Translations under genes and position numbers: made by a program | Assembly: GCF_030719295.1 (NCBI RefSeq) | Contig: NZ_CP120997.1 | Span: 3,662,501-3,726,500 of the forward strand | Reading direction: 5' to 3' | Source of the DNA: Streptomyces sp. Mut1 | Lineage (GTDB): Bacteria; Actinomycetota; Actinomycetes; Streptomycetales; Streptomycetaceae | DNA: 64,000 nt | Notes under the pieces: model-generated | The model's input: only the letters and a program-made list of their open reading frames with translations | Told to the model about the DNA's origin: nothing | The model's database searches: none | In this document: positions 35,153 through 43,908 of the stretch, piece by piece | Position numbering within the stretch: the first letter of the stretch is position 1 | Layout: the number at the start of each line of letters is the position of its first letter

Positions 35153-36109
35153 TCACATGCCGTGGACGGCGGGCACGGTGCCGAGGCGGCCGGCCTGGAA
35201 GTCCTCGAAGGCCTGCTTCAGTTCGGCCTGGCTGTTCATCACGAACGGCCCGTAGTGCGCCATCGGCTCCCGGATGGGGCGCCCGCCGAGCAGGACGACC
35301 TCCAGGTCGGGGGTGTTCCCGTCCTGCTTCTCGTCCGCGCGCACGGTCAGCGAGGAACCTGCGCCGAAGACGGCGGTCTGGCCCAGGTGGACGGGCCGGC
35401 GCTCGGCCCCGGCGGTGCCGCGCCCGGCGAGGACGTACGCGAGGCCGTTGAAGTCCTCGCGCCAGGGGAGCGTCACCTCGGCGCCGGGGCGCACGGTGGC
35501 GTGGATCATCGTGATCGGGGTGTGGGTGATGCCGGGGCCCTCGTGGCCGTCGAGCTCACCGGCGATGACCCGGAGCAGCGCGCCGCCGTCCGGGGAGGCG
35601 AGCAGCTGGACCTGGCCGCCGCGGATGTCCTGGTAGCGCGGGGCCATCATCTTGTCGGCCTTGGGCAGGTTCACCCAGAGCTGGAGGCCGTGGAAGAGGC
35701 CGCCCGACATGACGAGCGACTCCGGCGGTGCCTCGATGTGCAGCAGCCCGGAGCCGGCGGTCATCCACTGGGTGTCGCCGTTGCCGATGGTGCCGCCGCC
35801 GCCGTTGGAGTCCTGGTGGATGAAGGAGCCGTCGATCAGGTACGTCACGGTCTCGAAGCCGCGGTGCGGGTGCCAGGGGGTGCCCTTGGGCTCGCCCGCC
35901 GCGTACTCCACCTCACCCATCTGGTCCATCATGATGAACGGGTCGAGGTGCTTGTAGTTGATCCCCGCGAAGGCGCGGCGGACCGGGAAGCCCTCGCCCT
36001 CGAACCCGCTCGGCGCCGTGGTCACGGCGAGCACGGGACGGGCCGCGGCGTCACCGGAAGCGGCCACCTTGGGCAGGGTCAGCGGATTCTCGACGGTCAC
36101 TGCGGGCAT
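35153..36109 (-). CDS. pirin family protein
   Basis: 318 residues from ATG 36109 with GGAGGTGG upstream. Two cupin domains. The metal-binding set of the N-terminal cupin is intact: His-x-His in PWHPHRGFETVTYL and His/Glu in GLLHIEAPP. The C-terminal part has IREPMAHYGPFVMNSQAELKQAF. Pirins bind Fe and act as redox-sensing regulators or quercetinases. The gene carries an apparently unoccupied phiC31-type attB (35862-35912), as the pirin gene SCO3798 does in S. coelicolor. Confidence 0.93.
   Translation of the reverse strand: MPAVTVENPLTLPKVAASGDAAARPVLAVTTAPSGFEGEGFPVRRAFAGINYKHLDPFIMMDQMGEVEYAAGEPKGTPWHPHRGFETVTYLIDGSFIHQDSNGGGGTIGNGDTQWMTAGSGLLHIEAPPESLVMSGGLFHGLQLWVNLPKADKMMAPRYQDIRGGQVQLLASPDGGALLRVIAGELDGHEGPGITHTPITMIHATVRPGAEVTLPWREDFNGLAYVLAGRGTAGAERRPVHLGQTAVFGAGSSLTVRADEKQDGNTPDLEVVLLGGRPIREPMAHYGPFVMNSQAELKQAFEDFQAGRLGTVPAVHGM
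35862..35912. other. phiC31-type attB site inside the pirin gene
   Basis: The stretch beginning CGGTGCGGGTGCCAGGG and ending GCGTACTCCACC, with core TTG at 35886-35888 in CCCTTGGG, matches the phiC31 attB of S. coelicolor at all but a few positions as I recall it. The pirin frame is intact, so the site is unoccupied. Confidence 0.8.
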
Positions 36110-36203
36110 GGGAGCCACCTCCGGGGGACTGTTCTGGAACCAATTTAGTTGAATGGTGAACATCCTGCAAGGCTCCGGCCATTCCCGCACCGTGTCCCGG
36201 CAG

Positions 36204-36245
36204 CCGGAAGGGGCCCGTACCGAGAGCGGTACGGGCCCCTTCCGG
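36204..36245 (-). terminator. 19-bp hairpin after sseB-like gene
   Basis: CCGGAAGGGGCCCGTACCG pairs perfectly with 36227-36245 around an AGAG tetraloop, 20 bp beyond the SseB-domain stop on the minus strand. Confidence 0.8.
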
Positions 36246-36264
36246 AAGACCTCGGCCGGGCCGG

Positions 36265-36705
36265 TCAGCCGTACATACGGCGCATCGCGAAGTCGACCAT
36301 CTGCTCGACGGCCTTGGCGTCGAAGACCATGCGGTGCTCGCCCTCCATGTCCAGGACGAAGCCGTAGCCGGTGGGCAGCAGGTCGATCACCTCGGCGCCG
36401 GTGATCACGAAGTACTTGGACTCCTTGCCCGCGTACAGCCGCAGCTCCTTGAGCGTGGTGAACATCGGGATCACGGGCTGCTGGGTGTTGTGGAGCGCGA
36501 GGAAGCCGGGATTGTCGCCGCGCGGGCAGTAGACCTTCGACGTCGCGAAGATCTGCTGGAAGTCCTCGGCGGCCAGCGAGCCGGTCGTGAACGCCCGTAC
36601 CGCGTCGCCCAGCGAGGGCGGCGAGGGTTCGGGGTACAGCGGCTGCTCGCCGTAGCCGCCCCCCATCGGCTGCTGCGCGCCCTGGTTCTGGTCGTAGCCG
36701 TACAT
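36265..36705 (-). CDS. SseB-domain protein
   Basis: 146 residues from ATG 36705 (MYGYDQNQGAQQPMGGGYG), with a Gln/Gly/Pro-rich leader. The SseB domain follows (FTTGSLAAEDFQQIFATSKVY; PVIPMFTTLKELRLYAG; YFVITGAEVIDLLPTGYGFVLD). There is no ribosome site, but TACTCT lies 7 bases upstream of the ATG, which fits a -10 element and leaderless translation. SseB-type proteins are widespread in Streptomyces with no established enzymatic role. Divergent from the acyl-CoA dehydrogenase. Confidence 0.85.
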   Translation of the reverse strand: MYGYDQNQGAQQPMGGGYGEQPLYPEPSPPSLGDAVRAFTTGSLAAEDFQQIFATSKVYCPRGDNPGFLALHNTQQPVIPMFTTLKELRLYAGKESKYFVITGAEVIDLLPTGYGFVLDMEGEHRMVFDAKAVEQMVDFAMRRMYG

Positions 36706-36853
36706 GGTGCAAAGAGTAATCGGCCACATCTGCGACTCGGGGGGTTGCGCCTTATTACTGACGGGTAGCATCATCGTAGAGGTCAGCTGATACGTCCGGG
36801 CCACCCCTCCACGGGGCGCTGCGCGCCACTGCTATTGATTACGGAGCCTTCCC

Positions 36854-38680
36854 ATGGGGCACTACAAGTCGAATCTCCGCGACATCGAGTTCAACCTCTT
36901 CGAGGTGCTCGGGCGCGACAAGCTGTACGGCACCGGACCGTTCGCGGAGATGGACGTCGAGACGGCGAAGAGCATCCTCGACGAGGTCGCCCGCCTCGCG
37001 GAGAACGAGCTCGCCGACTCCTACGCCGACGCCGACCGCAACCCGCCGGTCTTCGACCCGGAGACCAACACCGCACCGGTCCCCGACACGTTCAAGAAGT
37101 CGTACCAGGCCTTCATGGACTCCGAGTACTGGCGCCTGGGCCTGCCCGAGGAGATCGGCGGCACCACCTCGCCCCGCTCCCTGATCTGGGGCTACGCGGA
37201 GCTGCTGCTCGGCGCCAACCCGGCCGTCTGGATGTACTCCTCGGGTCCGGCGTTCGCCGGCATCCTCTTCGAGGAGGGCAACGAGGCGCAGAAGAAGGTC
37301 GCCGAGATCGCCGTCGAGAAGCAGTGGGGCTCGACGATGGTGCTGACCGAGCCGGACGCCGGCTCCGACGTCGGCGCGGGCCGCACGAAGGCCGTCGAGC
37401 AGGAGGACGGCTCCTGGCACATCGAGGGCGTGAAGCGCTTCATCACCTCGGGCGAGCACGACATGTCCGAGAACATCCTCCACTACGTGCTGGCCCGCCC
37501 CGAGGGCGCGGGACCCGGCACGAAGGGCCTCTCCCTCTTCCTGGTCCCGAAGTACCACTTCGACTGGACCACCGGCGAGCTGGGCGAGCGCAACGGCGTG
37601 TACGCGACGAACGTCGAGCACAAGATGGGCCTCAAGGCGTCCAACACCTGCGAGATGACGTTCGGCGACCGCCACCCCGCCAAGGGCTGGCTCATCGGCG
37701 ACAAGCACGACGGCATCCGCCAGATGTTCCGCATCATCGAGTTCGCCCGCATGATGGTCGGCACGAAGGCCATCGCCACGCTCTCCACCGGCTACCTCAA
37801 CGCGCTGGAGTACGCCAAGGAGCGCGTCCAGGGCACCGACCTGTCGGAGTTCATGAACAAGACGGCGCCCAAGGTCACCATCACGCACCACCCCGACGTG
37901 CGCCGCTCGCTCATGACGCAGAAGGCGTACGCCGAGGGCATGCGCGCCCTCGTCCTCTACACCGCCTCCGTCCAGGACGCGATCCAGGAGAAGGAGGCCG
38001 CGGGCGAGGACGCGAAGGCCCTGCACGGCCTGAACGACCTGCTGCTCCCGATCGTGAAGGGCTACGGCTCCGAGAAGTCCTACGAGCAGCTGGCGCAGTC
38101 GCTCCAGACGTTCGGCGGCTCCGGGTACCTCCAGGAGTACCCGATCGAGCAGTACATCCGTGACGCCAAGATCGACACGCTGTACGAGGGCACGACGGCC
38201 ATCCAGGGCCAGGACTTCTTCTTCCGGAAGATCGTCCGCGACCAGGGCGCCTCGCTCAACACGCTCTCCGAGGAGATCAAGAAGTTCCTCGCGGGCGCCC
38301 AGGGCAACGAGGAGCTGGCCGGTGCGCTGGACAGCCTCGCGAAGGCCGCGGTGGACCTGGAGGCGATCGTCGGCACGATGATCACCGACCTCACCGCCAC
38401 CGGCGAGGACGTCAAGAACATCTACAAGGTGGGCCTGAACACCACCCGCCTGCTGCTGGCCTCCGGCGATGTCGTCGTCGGCTACCTGCTGCTCAAGGGC
38501 GCGGCCGTGGCCGCCGAGAAGCTGCCGACGGCCTCCGCGAAGGACGTCGCCTTCTACCAGGGCAAGATCGCCGCCGCGAAGTTCTTCTCCGCGAACATCC
38601 TCCCGGGCGTCGGCGCCGAGCGCGCCCTCGCCGAGTCCGTCGACAACTCCCTGATGGACCTGGACGAGGCCGCGTTCTAG
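36854..38680 (+). CDS. acyl-CoA dehydrogenase
   Basis: 608 residues, the long (FadE5-like) type with an extra C-terminal domain. FAD-dependent alpha,beta-dehydrogenation of acyl-CoA in beta-oxidation. Evidence: [20 protein letters not shown] (FAD/substrate loop), [46 protein letters not shown], and the region [15 protein letters not shown], which is the hallmark YEGT segment before the C-terminal extension (residues ~455-608). GGAGCC lies near the ATG. A hairpin follows the stop. Electron acceptor would be ETF. Confidence 0.93.
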   Translation: MGHYKSNLRDIEFNLFEVLGRDKLYGTGPFAEMDVETAKSILDEVARLAENELADSYADADRNPPVFDPETNTAPVPDTFKKSYQAFMDSEYWRLGLPEEIGGTTSPRSLIWGYAELLLGANPAVWMYSSGPAFAGILFEEGNEAQKKVAEIAVEKQWGSTMVLTEPDAGSDVGAGRTKAVEQEDGSWHIEGVKRFITSGEHDMSENILHYVLARPEGAGPGTKGLSLFLVPKYHFDWTTGELGERNGVYATNVEHKMGLKASNTCEMTFGDRHPAKGWLIGDKHDGIRQMFRIIEFARMMVGTKAIATLSTGYLNALEYAKERVQGTDLSEFMNKTAPKVTITHHPDVRRSLMTQKAYAEGMRALVLYTASVQDAIQEKEAAGEDAKALHGLNDLLLPIVKGYGSEKSYEQLAQSLQTFGGSGYLQEYPIEQYIRDAKIDTLYEGTTAIQGQDFFFRKIVRDQGASLNTLSEEIKKFLAGAQGNEELAGALDSLAKAAVDLEAIVGTMITDLTATGEDVKNIYKVGLNTTRLLLASGDVVVGYLLLKGAAVAAEKLPTASAKDVAFYQGKIAAAKFFSANILPGVGAERALAESVDNSLMDLDEAAF

Positions 38681-38704
38681 GACGCCGCAGCCCCCTCGTC
38701 AACG

Positions 38705-38740
38705 GCGCCGCCACCCGGACACGCTTCCGGGGGGCGGCGC
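38705..38740 (+). terminator. stem-loop after the acyl-CoA dehydrogenase gene
   Basis: GCGCCGCC (38705-38712) pairs with GGCGGCGC (38733-38740) and inner CCGG pairs with CCGG, 24 bp after the stop. Confidence 0.6.
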
Positions 38741-38757
38741 TGTCGTACGGCCGGCCC

Positions 38758-38844
38758 GTGGTGTGGTCCTACGCCCACGACCGGCCCGAGCTCTCCGGCC
38801 CGTACGGCATCGGCATCGGCCTGACGGCCATCGACCGGCTGTGA
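38758..38844 (+). pseudogene. short coding-like remnant
   Basis: The frame encodes ...SYGRPVVWSYAHDRPELSG followed by PYGIGIGLTAIDRL and a stop at 38842-38844. It has coding-like composition but no convincing start, ribosome site or full domain, so it may be the 3' end of a decayed gene. The rest of 38681-38979 holds only the hairpin and the aminopeptidase promoter. Low confidence. Confidence 0.25.
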
Positions 38845-38979
38845 GTGGCGCGAAACCGACCGCGTCCATGTCCTGACAGACACCGTCGACCCCGGAATTC
38901 CGGGCTCACCGGACAATGGCCGCAGGAGCCCGGGGGCGACGGTGAATCCTTTCGGCCAAGCCTGGCTACAGTGAAGAAC

Positions 38980-40278
38980 ATGAGTTCCTCCCCCCGCTTC
39001 GACCGCGGCCACACCGACGATCTGATGGCCTTCCTGATGGCCGCCCCCTCCCCGTACCACGCCGTGGCAGCCGCCGCGGCGCGGCTGGAGAAGGCCGGGT
39101 TCCGGCAGGTGGAGGAGACCGCGGCCTGGGACGGGACCGCGGGCGGCAAGTACGTCCTGCGCGGGGGCGCGATCGTCGCCTGGTACGTGCCGGAGGGCGC
39201 CGGGGCGCACACCCCGTTCCGGATCGTCGGCGCACACACCGACTCCCCCAACCTCCGCGTGAAGCCGCTGCCGGACTCCGGCGCGTACGGCTGGCGGCAG
39301 ATCGCCGTGGAGGTCTACGGCGGCACCCTGCTCAACACCTGGCTGGATCGCGACCTCGGCCTCGCCGGCCGGATCTCGCTGCGCGATGGCAGCGACCGGC
39401 TGGTCTCGATCGACCGCCCGCTGCTGCGCGTCCCGCAGCTCGCCGTGCACCTGGACCGGTCGGCCAACACCGACGGGCTGAAGCTGGACCGGCAGAAGCA
39501 CATGCAGCCCATCTGGGGGCTCGGGGACGTCGAGGAGGGCGACCTCATCCGGTTCGTCGCCGACGAGGCGGGCGTCGACGCCGAGGACATCACCGGCTGG
39601 GACCTGATGCCGCACCCGGTCGAACCGCCGTCCTACCTGGGCCGCGACCGCGAACTCGTGGCCGGTCCGCGCATGGACAACCTGCTCTCGGTGCACGCGG
39701 CGACCGCCGCGCTCGCCGCCGTCGCCGGGCAGCCCGACGCCGAGCTGCCGTACATCCCGGTCATGGCCGCCTTCGACCACGAGGAGAACGGCTCGCAGTC
39801 CGACACCGGCGCGGACGGACCGCTGCTCGGCACGGTCCTGGAGCGCTCGGTCTTCGCCCGCGGCGGCGGTTACGAGGACCGCGCCCGCGCCTTCGCCGGC
39901 ACGGTCTGCCTCTCCTCCGACACCGGCCACGCGGTCCACCCCAACTACGCCGAGCGCCACGACCCCACGCACCACCCGGTCGTCAACGGCGGACCCATCC
40001 TCAAGGTCAACGTCAACATGCGGTACGCGACCGACGGCAGTGGCCGTTCCGTGTTCGCGGCCGCCTGCGACAAGGCGGGCGTGCCGTGGCAGACGTTCGT
40101 CTCCAACAACGCGATGCCCTGCGGCACGACGATCGGCCCGATCACCGCGGCCCGGCACGGCATCCGGACCGTCGACATCGGCGTCGCCATCCTGTCCATG
40201 CACAGCGCGCGCGAGCTGTGCGGCGCGGACGACCCGTATCTGCTGGCGAACGCTCTGGTGGCCTTCCTGGCCGGCTGA
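38980..40278 (+). CDS. apeB: M18 family aminopeptidase
   Basis: 432 residues. Dinuclear zinc peptidase of the aspartyl-aminopeptidase family: metal-ligand motifs VGAHTDSPNLRVKP (His, then Asp), AAFDHEENGSQSDTGA (Glu pair) and the C-terminal IGVAILSMHSARELCGADDP (His). Start chosen at ATG 38980 (MSSSPRFDRGHTDDLMAFL); upstream in-frame codons look untranslated. TACAGT lies 7 bases upstream, so translation may be leaderless. Removes N-terminal acidic or neutral residues from peptides in the cytoplasm. Confidence 0.93.
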   Translation: MSSSPRFDRGHTDDLMAFLMAAPSPYHAVAAAAARLEKAGFRQVEETAAWDGTAGGKYVLRGGAIVAWYVPEGAGAHTPFRIVGAHTDSPNLRVKPLPDSGAYGWRQIAVEVYGGTLLNTWLDRDLGLAGRISLRDGSDRLVSIDRPLLRVPQLAVHLDRSANTDGLKLDRQKHMQPIWGLGDVEEGDLIRFVADEAGVDAEDITGWDLMPHPVEPPSYLGRDRELVAGPRMDNLLSVHAATAALAAVAGQPDAELPYIPVMAAFDHEENGSQSDTGADGPLLGTVLERSVFARGGGYEDRARAFAGTVCLSSDTGHAVHPNYAERHDPTHHPVVNGGPILKVNVNMRYATDGSGRSVFAAACDKAGVPWQTFVSNNAMPCGTTIGPITAARHGIRTVDIGVAILSMHSARELCGADDPYLLANALVAFLAG

Positions 40279-40421
40279 CGCCTCGTGGGGTGCCTCCGGG
40301 GAGGGCTGACGCCTCCGGGGGCGCCTTCGCCCAACCTCCCGCCCGCGCATGCTCGTTGCCGGGCCGGGTACGCGCTCCGTACACGGCCCGGAGCCTCCGG
40401 GCCGTCGAGGAGGCGGAACTC

Positions 40422-40640
40422 ATGGGACTCGGAGGATGCATCATCCTCATCGGCGCGGGAGCGATCCTCGCTTTCGCGACCGACTGGGAACTGGACAGTG
40501 TCAACGTCGACCTGGTCGGCTGGATCATGATGATCGTCGGCATCATCGGCGTCTTCGTCTACGCGAGCGTCATACGGCGCCGCCGCATGCTCGTACCGCC
40601 GGCCACCACCGTCGTATCGGACGACGAACGGCACCTGTGA
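40422..40640 (+). CDS. small two-helix membrane protein, DUF6458-like
   Basis: 72 residues from ATG 40422 with GAGGAGGCGG upstream. Two hydrophobic helices (GGCIILIGAGAILAFATDW and VGWIMMIVGIIGVFVYASVI) separated by a short acidic loop, then a basic RRRR and an acidic tail. This pattern is common in actinobacteria and I believe it is DUF6458. Function unknown. Confidence 0.75.
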   Translation: MGLGGCIILIGAGAILAFATDWELDSVNVDLVGWIMMIVGIIGVFVYASVIRRRRMLVPPATTVVSDDERHL

Positions 40641-40751
40641 CCGGGCACGATCCGGCCGCACCCCGGAGACACTCCCACCGGATCCCCGATATTCTGGGCG
40701 CTTGTCCGTGACCCGGCACCGGGCGCGTCAGACCCGGAAGGGGAGCCGCTC

Positions 40752-43700
40752 GTGGAGTTCCGGCTGCTCGGCACCGTCTGCGTCGACACGCTGACCGGGC
40801 CGCTGCCCCTCGGCCCCGCCAAACGCCGCAGCCTGCTCGCGGCGCTCCTGCTGCACGCCAACACCCCGGTCTCCATGGCACGCCTGACGGACTGCCTGTG
40901 GGACGACGCCCCACCGCTGCACGCCCGCACGGTCATCCAGGGCCATGTCTCCCGGCTGCGCGCCCTGCTGATGGGCGCGGACGCGCAGGCGTACGGGGTC
41001 GAGCTGGCGACGCTCGGGGACGCGTACGTGCTGCGGGCACCGGAAACGCTGCTGGACTCCCAGCGCTTCGAGGAACTGCTCATGCTGGCCCGGGAGCAGC
41101 GCAGCCCCGCCGACACGGTGCTGATGCTGAAGGAGGCCCTGTCGCTGTGGCAGGGGCCCGCCCTCACCGGCACCTACGCGAGCGCCCCGCTCCAGGCGGC
41201 CGCGCACGCGCTGGAGGAGTCCCGGCTCTCCACGGTCGAGCACCTGGCGCGCGCCTACGGCCTCCTGGGCGAACACCACCGGGCGGCGGCCGTGCTGCGC
41301 ACCGAGGCCGTCGCCCACCCGATGCGGGAGTCCCTGGCGGCGGGTCTGATGACGGCGCTGTACCGCTCGGGGCGCCAGTCGGAGGCGCTGGACTGGTTCC
41401 ACCGCACCCGCCGGCTGCTCGCCGACGAACTGGGCATCGACCCGGGCCGCGAACTGGCCGACGCGTACGCGCAGATCCTGCGCGGCGAGCCGGAGGTCCC
41501 GCCGGGGGCGCGGGGGGACCTCGGGGGACCGGCCCACGTCCCGGACGCGCACGGGCGCCCCGGCCGACCCGGCGGCGGCGCCCAGGCGCCCGGCCCGTAC
41601 GCGGGCGTCGGCGGGCGGGCCGGGACCGGCGCGTCACCGGCCCGGGTGCCGGCCGGTGCGCCCGGCCCCGGCGGTTCGGAGCCGCCCGGCACGGCGCCCG
41701 ACGCACCCGATGCGCTCGGGGCGGTGGCCGCCGCCTCCGGCGGGCCGCGGGCGTTCGCCGCCCCGGCACGCTTCGGCGCCGCCGCGCCGGTGGTCCCGCC
41801 GGCGCGGGCGCACGCCGTGCCCTCCCCCTACGCCGGAGGCGATCCGCAACCCGCCGATCTGCTGCCCCGCGCCCCGCGCGGCTTCCACGGGCGCGCGGCC
41901 GAGCTGACCGCGCTCTCCCGGGCGGCGGCCGGTGAGGCCCCCATGTGTCTGGTCACGGGTCCGGCCGGGGTGGGCAAGACGGCGCTGGCCGTGCACTGGG
42001 CGCGGCGGTCCCCGGCGGCCTTCCCGGACGGGCGGCTCTTCGCCGATCTGCGCGGGTTCGGCGACACCTCCGAGCCGACCCCGCTCGAAGTGCTGCGCGA
42101 GTTCCTGCTCGCGCTCGGCGTCGCGCCCCGCCGGGTGCCGGAGTCGGTGACGGGCGCGGCGGCCCTGTTCCGTTCGCTGACCGACCGGCTGAGCCTTCTC
42201 GTCGTCCTCGACAACGCCCGCGACTCCGCCCAGGTCAGGCCGCTGCTGCCGGGCGGCGCGGACTGCGTCACGCTGATCACCAGCAGGAACCGGCTCGAAG
42301 GGCTCATCGCGTCGGACGCCGCCGTCCCGGTCCCGGTGGACATACTCGAACCGCCGGACGGCACCGCGCTGCTGGCCGGGGTCCTCGGTGAGGAACGGGT
42401 CCTCGCCGAACCGGTGGCCGCCCGCCGGCTCGCCGAACTCTGCGGCGGACTGCCGCTCGCCCTGCGGGTCACGGCGGCCCGGCTGGCGGGCCGCCCGCAG
42501 TGGACGCTGGCCGCCATGGCCGGCGAACTCGACGCCGAGCACAGCCGGCTCTCCTTCCTGGACGTGGAGGACACCGGTGTCTCGGCGGCGCTGCGGCTCA
42601 CCGTGCAGCAGCTCCCGCCGGACGCCGTCCACCACTTCACCCGGCTGGGCCACCACCCGGGCAACCACTTCGACCCGTACACCGCGGCCGCGCTCGCCGG
42701 CAGCGACCCGGTGACCGCGGGGGCCGCGCTGGAACGGCTCGCCGCCGCCCATCTGGTCACGGAGGCGGGCCCCGGGCGCTGGATGCTGCACGACCTGGTA
42801 CGGCTTTACGCACGCGGGCTCGACCCGGCGGCCGGCCCGGACGCGCTCCTCGGTGTGCTCGACCACTACATCGCGACCGCGCTCGCCGCCGCCGACACGG
42901 CCGAGCCGGGCGGCGAGCCCTGCTTCGTGCTGCCCGACGGCTACCGCCGACCGGCCGCGACACGGGACTTCACGGACCGGGCCGCGGCCATGAGCTGGCT
43001 GGCGGCGGAGCGCGAGGACCTGACCCTGGCCGCCGCGGCCGGACGGGCCGCCGGTCTCGACGACCGTGTGTGGCGGATCATCCTGCTGCAATGGCCGCAC
43101 GTGGTGTGGCGGGTGCGGGACGGCTGGGCCCCGATGCTGGAACTGGCCCTCGCGGCAGCCGTCGCGCTCGCGGACCCGTACGCCGAGTCCCGGGTCCGCA
43201 ATCTGCTGGGCTGGGTCCTGTCGGAGGAGGGCCGCACCGGCGAGGCCGTCGCCCTCCTGGAGCCGTCGCCCGGCCTGGCCCGGCAGGCGGCGGACCGGCT
43301 CGGCGAGGCGACCGCGCTGATCAACCTGGCCATCGTGCACGCCGAACAGGGCGGCCTGGATCTGGCGATGGAGGGCTGCGCCCAGGCCCTGGAGCTGGCC
43401 CGCGAGGAGGCCGACGCCCATACGGAGATGCTCGCCCTCCAGCACCTGGCCCGGATGCAGCTCGCGGCCGGGCGCCCGCAGGACGCCCTGGACTCCGCCC
43501 GCACCGCCTTCGATCTGGGGCCCGAGCACGAGGAGGCGGCGCGCCGGGTGCTGCTGCTGACGGTCAGCGGCGAGGCCCGCCTCGCCCTCGGCGCGGAGGA
43601 CGAGGGGATACGGCTCCTGGACCGGGCGGCCGCCGAGGCGGAGCAGGCGGGTTACGACGAGGGCGCGGTGCGGGCCCTGGAGGCACTGCTGCGGGTGACG

Positions 43701-43763
43701 GCGGCCCCGGACTACGTGCGGCGCCGCGAGGAGGCGGTCCGCCGCCTCGCCGACGACGACTGA
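40752..43763 (+). CDS. AfsR/SARP-family transcriptional regulator with NB-ARC and TPR domains
   Basis: 1003 residues from GTG 40752 with GAAGGGGAG upstream. OmpR-like winged helix ~1-90 (FRLLGTVCVDTLTGPLPLG), BTAD ~95-240 (ending ADELGIDPGRELADAYAQIL), a Pro/Gly/Ala-rich linker ~245-375, NB-ARC ATPase with Walker A TGPAGVGKTALA at about 402 and LLVVLDNARD at about 482, then TPR-like helices from ~730 to the end. The AfsR architecture implies phosphorylation- or nucleotide-controlled activation of secondary metabolism genes. No biosynthetic genes are in the window, so its regulon is remote. Confidence 0.92.
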   Translation: MEFRLLGTVCVDTLTGPLPLGPAKRRSLLAALLLHANTPVSMARLTDCLWDDAPPLHARTVIQGHVSRLRALLMGADAQAYGVELATLGDAYVLRAPETLLDSQRFEELLMLAREQRSPADTVLMLKEALSLWQGPALTGTYASAPLQAAAHALEESRLSTVEHLARAYGLLGEHHRAAAVLRTEAVAHPMRESLAAGLMTALYRSGRQSEALDWFHRTRRLLADELGIDPGRELADAYAQILRGEPEVPPGARGDLGGPAHVPDAHGRPGRPGGGAQAPGPYAGVGGRAGTGASPARVPAGAPGPGGSEPPGTAPDAPDALGAVAAASGGPRAFAAPARFGAAAPVVPPARAHAVPSPYAGGDPQPADLLPRAPRGFHGRAAELTALSRAAAGEAPMCLVTGPAGVGKTALAVHWARRSPAAFPDGRLFADLRGFGDTSEPTPLEVLREFLLALGVAPRRVPESVTGAAALFRSLTDRLSLLVVLDNARDSAQVRPLLPGGADCVTLITSRNRLEGLIASDAAVPVPVDILEPPDGTALLAGVLGEERVLAEPVAARRLAELCGGLPLALRVTAARLAGRPQWTLAAMAGELDAEHSRLSFLDVEDTGVSAALRLTVQQLPPDAVHHFTRLGHHPGNHFDPYTAAALAGSDPVTAGAALERLAAAHLVTEAGPGRWMLHDLVRLYARGLDPAAGPDALLGVLDHYIATALAAADTAEPGGEPCFVLPDGYRRPAATRDFTDRAAAMSWLAAEREDLTLAAAAGRAAGLDDRVWRIILLQWPHVVWRVRDGWAPMLELALAAAVALADPYAESRVRNLLGWVLSEEGRTGEAVALLEPSPGLARQAADRLGEATALINLAIVHAEQGGLDLAMEGCAQALELAREEADAHTEMLALQHLARMQLAAGRPQDALDSARTAFDLGPEHEEAARRVLLLTVSGEARLALGAEDEGIRLLDRAAAEAEQAGYDEGAVRALEALLRVTAAPDYVRRREEAVRRLADDD

Positions 43764-43764
43764 C

Positions 43765-43908
43765 GCGGGAGGGGAGCGCCGCTGCCCCGCCCGCGTCCGG
43801 TGTCTCAGCCCTGCGCGCGGGAAGCCCCGCTGCCCCGCCCGCGCCCGGTGCCTCAGCCCTGCGGGAGGGAAGCGCCGCTGCCCCGCCCACGCCCGGTGCC
43901 TCAGCCCT
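43765..43908. repeat. three tandem 48-bp repeats at the 3' end of the NHL gene
   Basis: Copies at 43765-43812, 43813-43860 and 43861-43908 are nearly identical (each ends CTCAGCCCT). The third includes the stop codon and last codons of the minus-strand gene ending at 43901, so the 3' end appears to have been duplicated outward. It fills the convergent gap. Confidence 0.85.

Noticed and set aside
40752..43763. A biosynthetic gene cluster around the SARP regulator
   Set aside because: Neighbours are housekeeping or unrelated; no PKS, NRPS, terpene or tailoring genes are present.
43765..43908. 48-bp repeats as a CRISPR or regulatory array
   Set aside because: Units abut with no variable spacers and overlap a gene end; best explained as tandem duplication.
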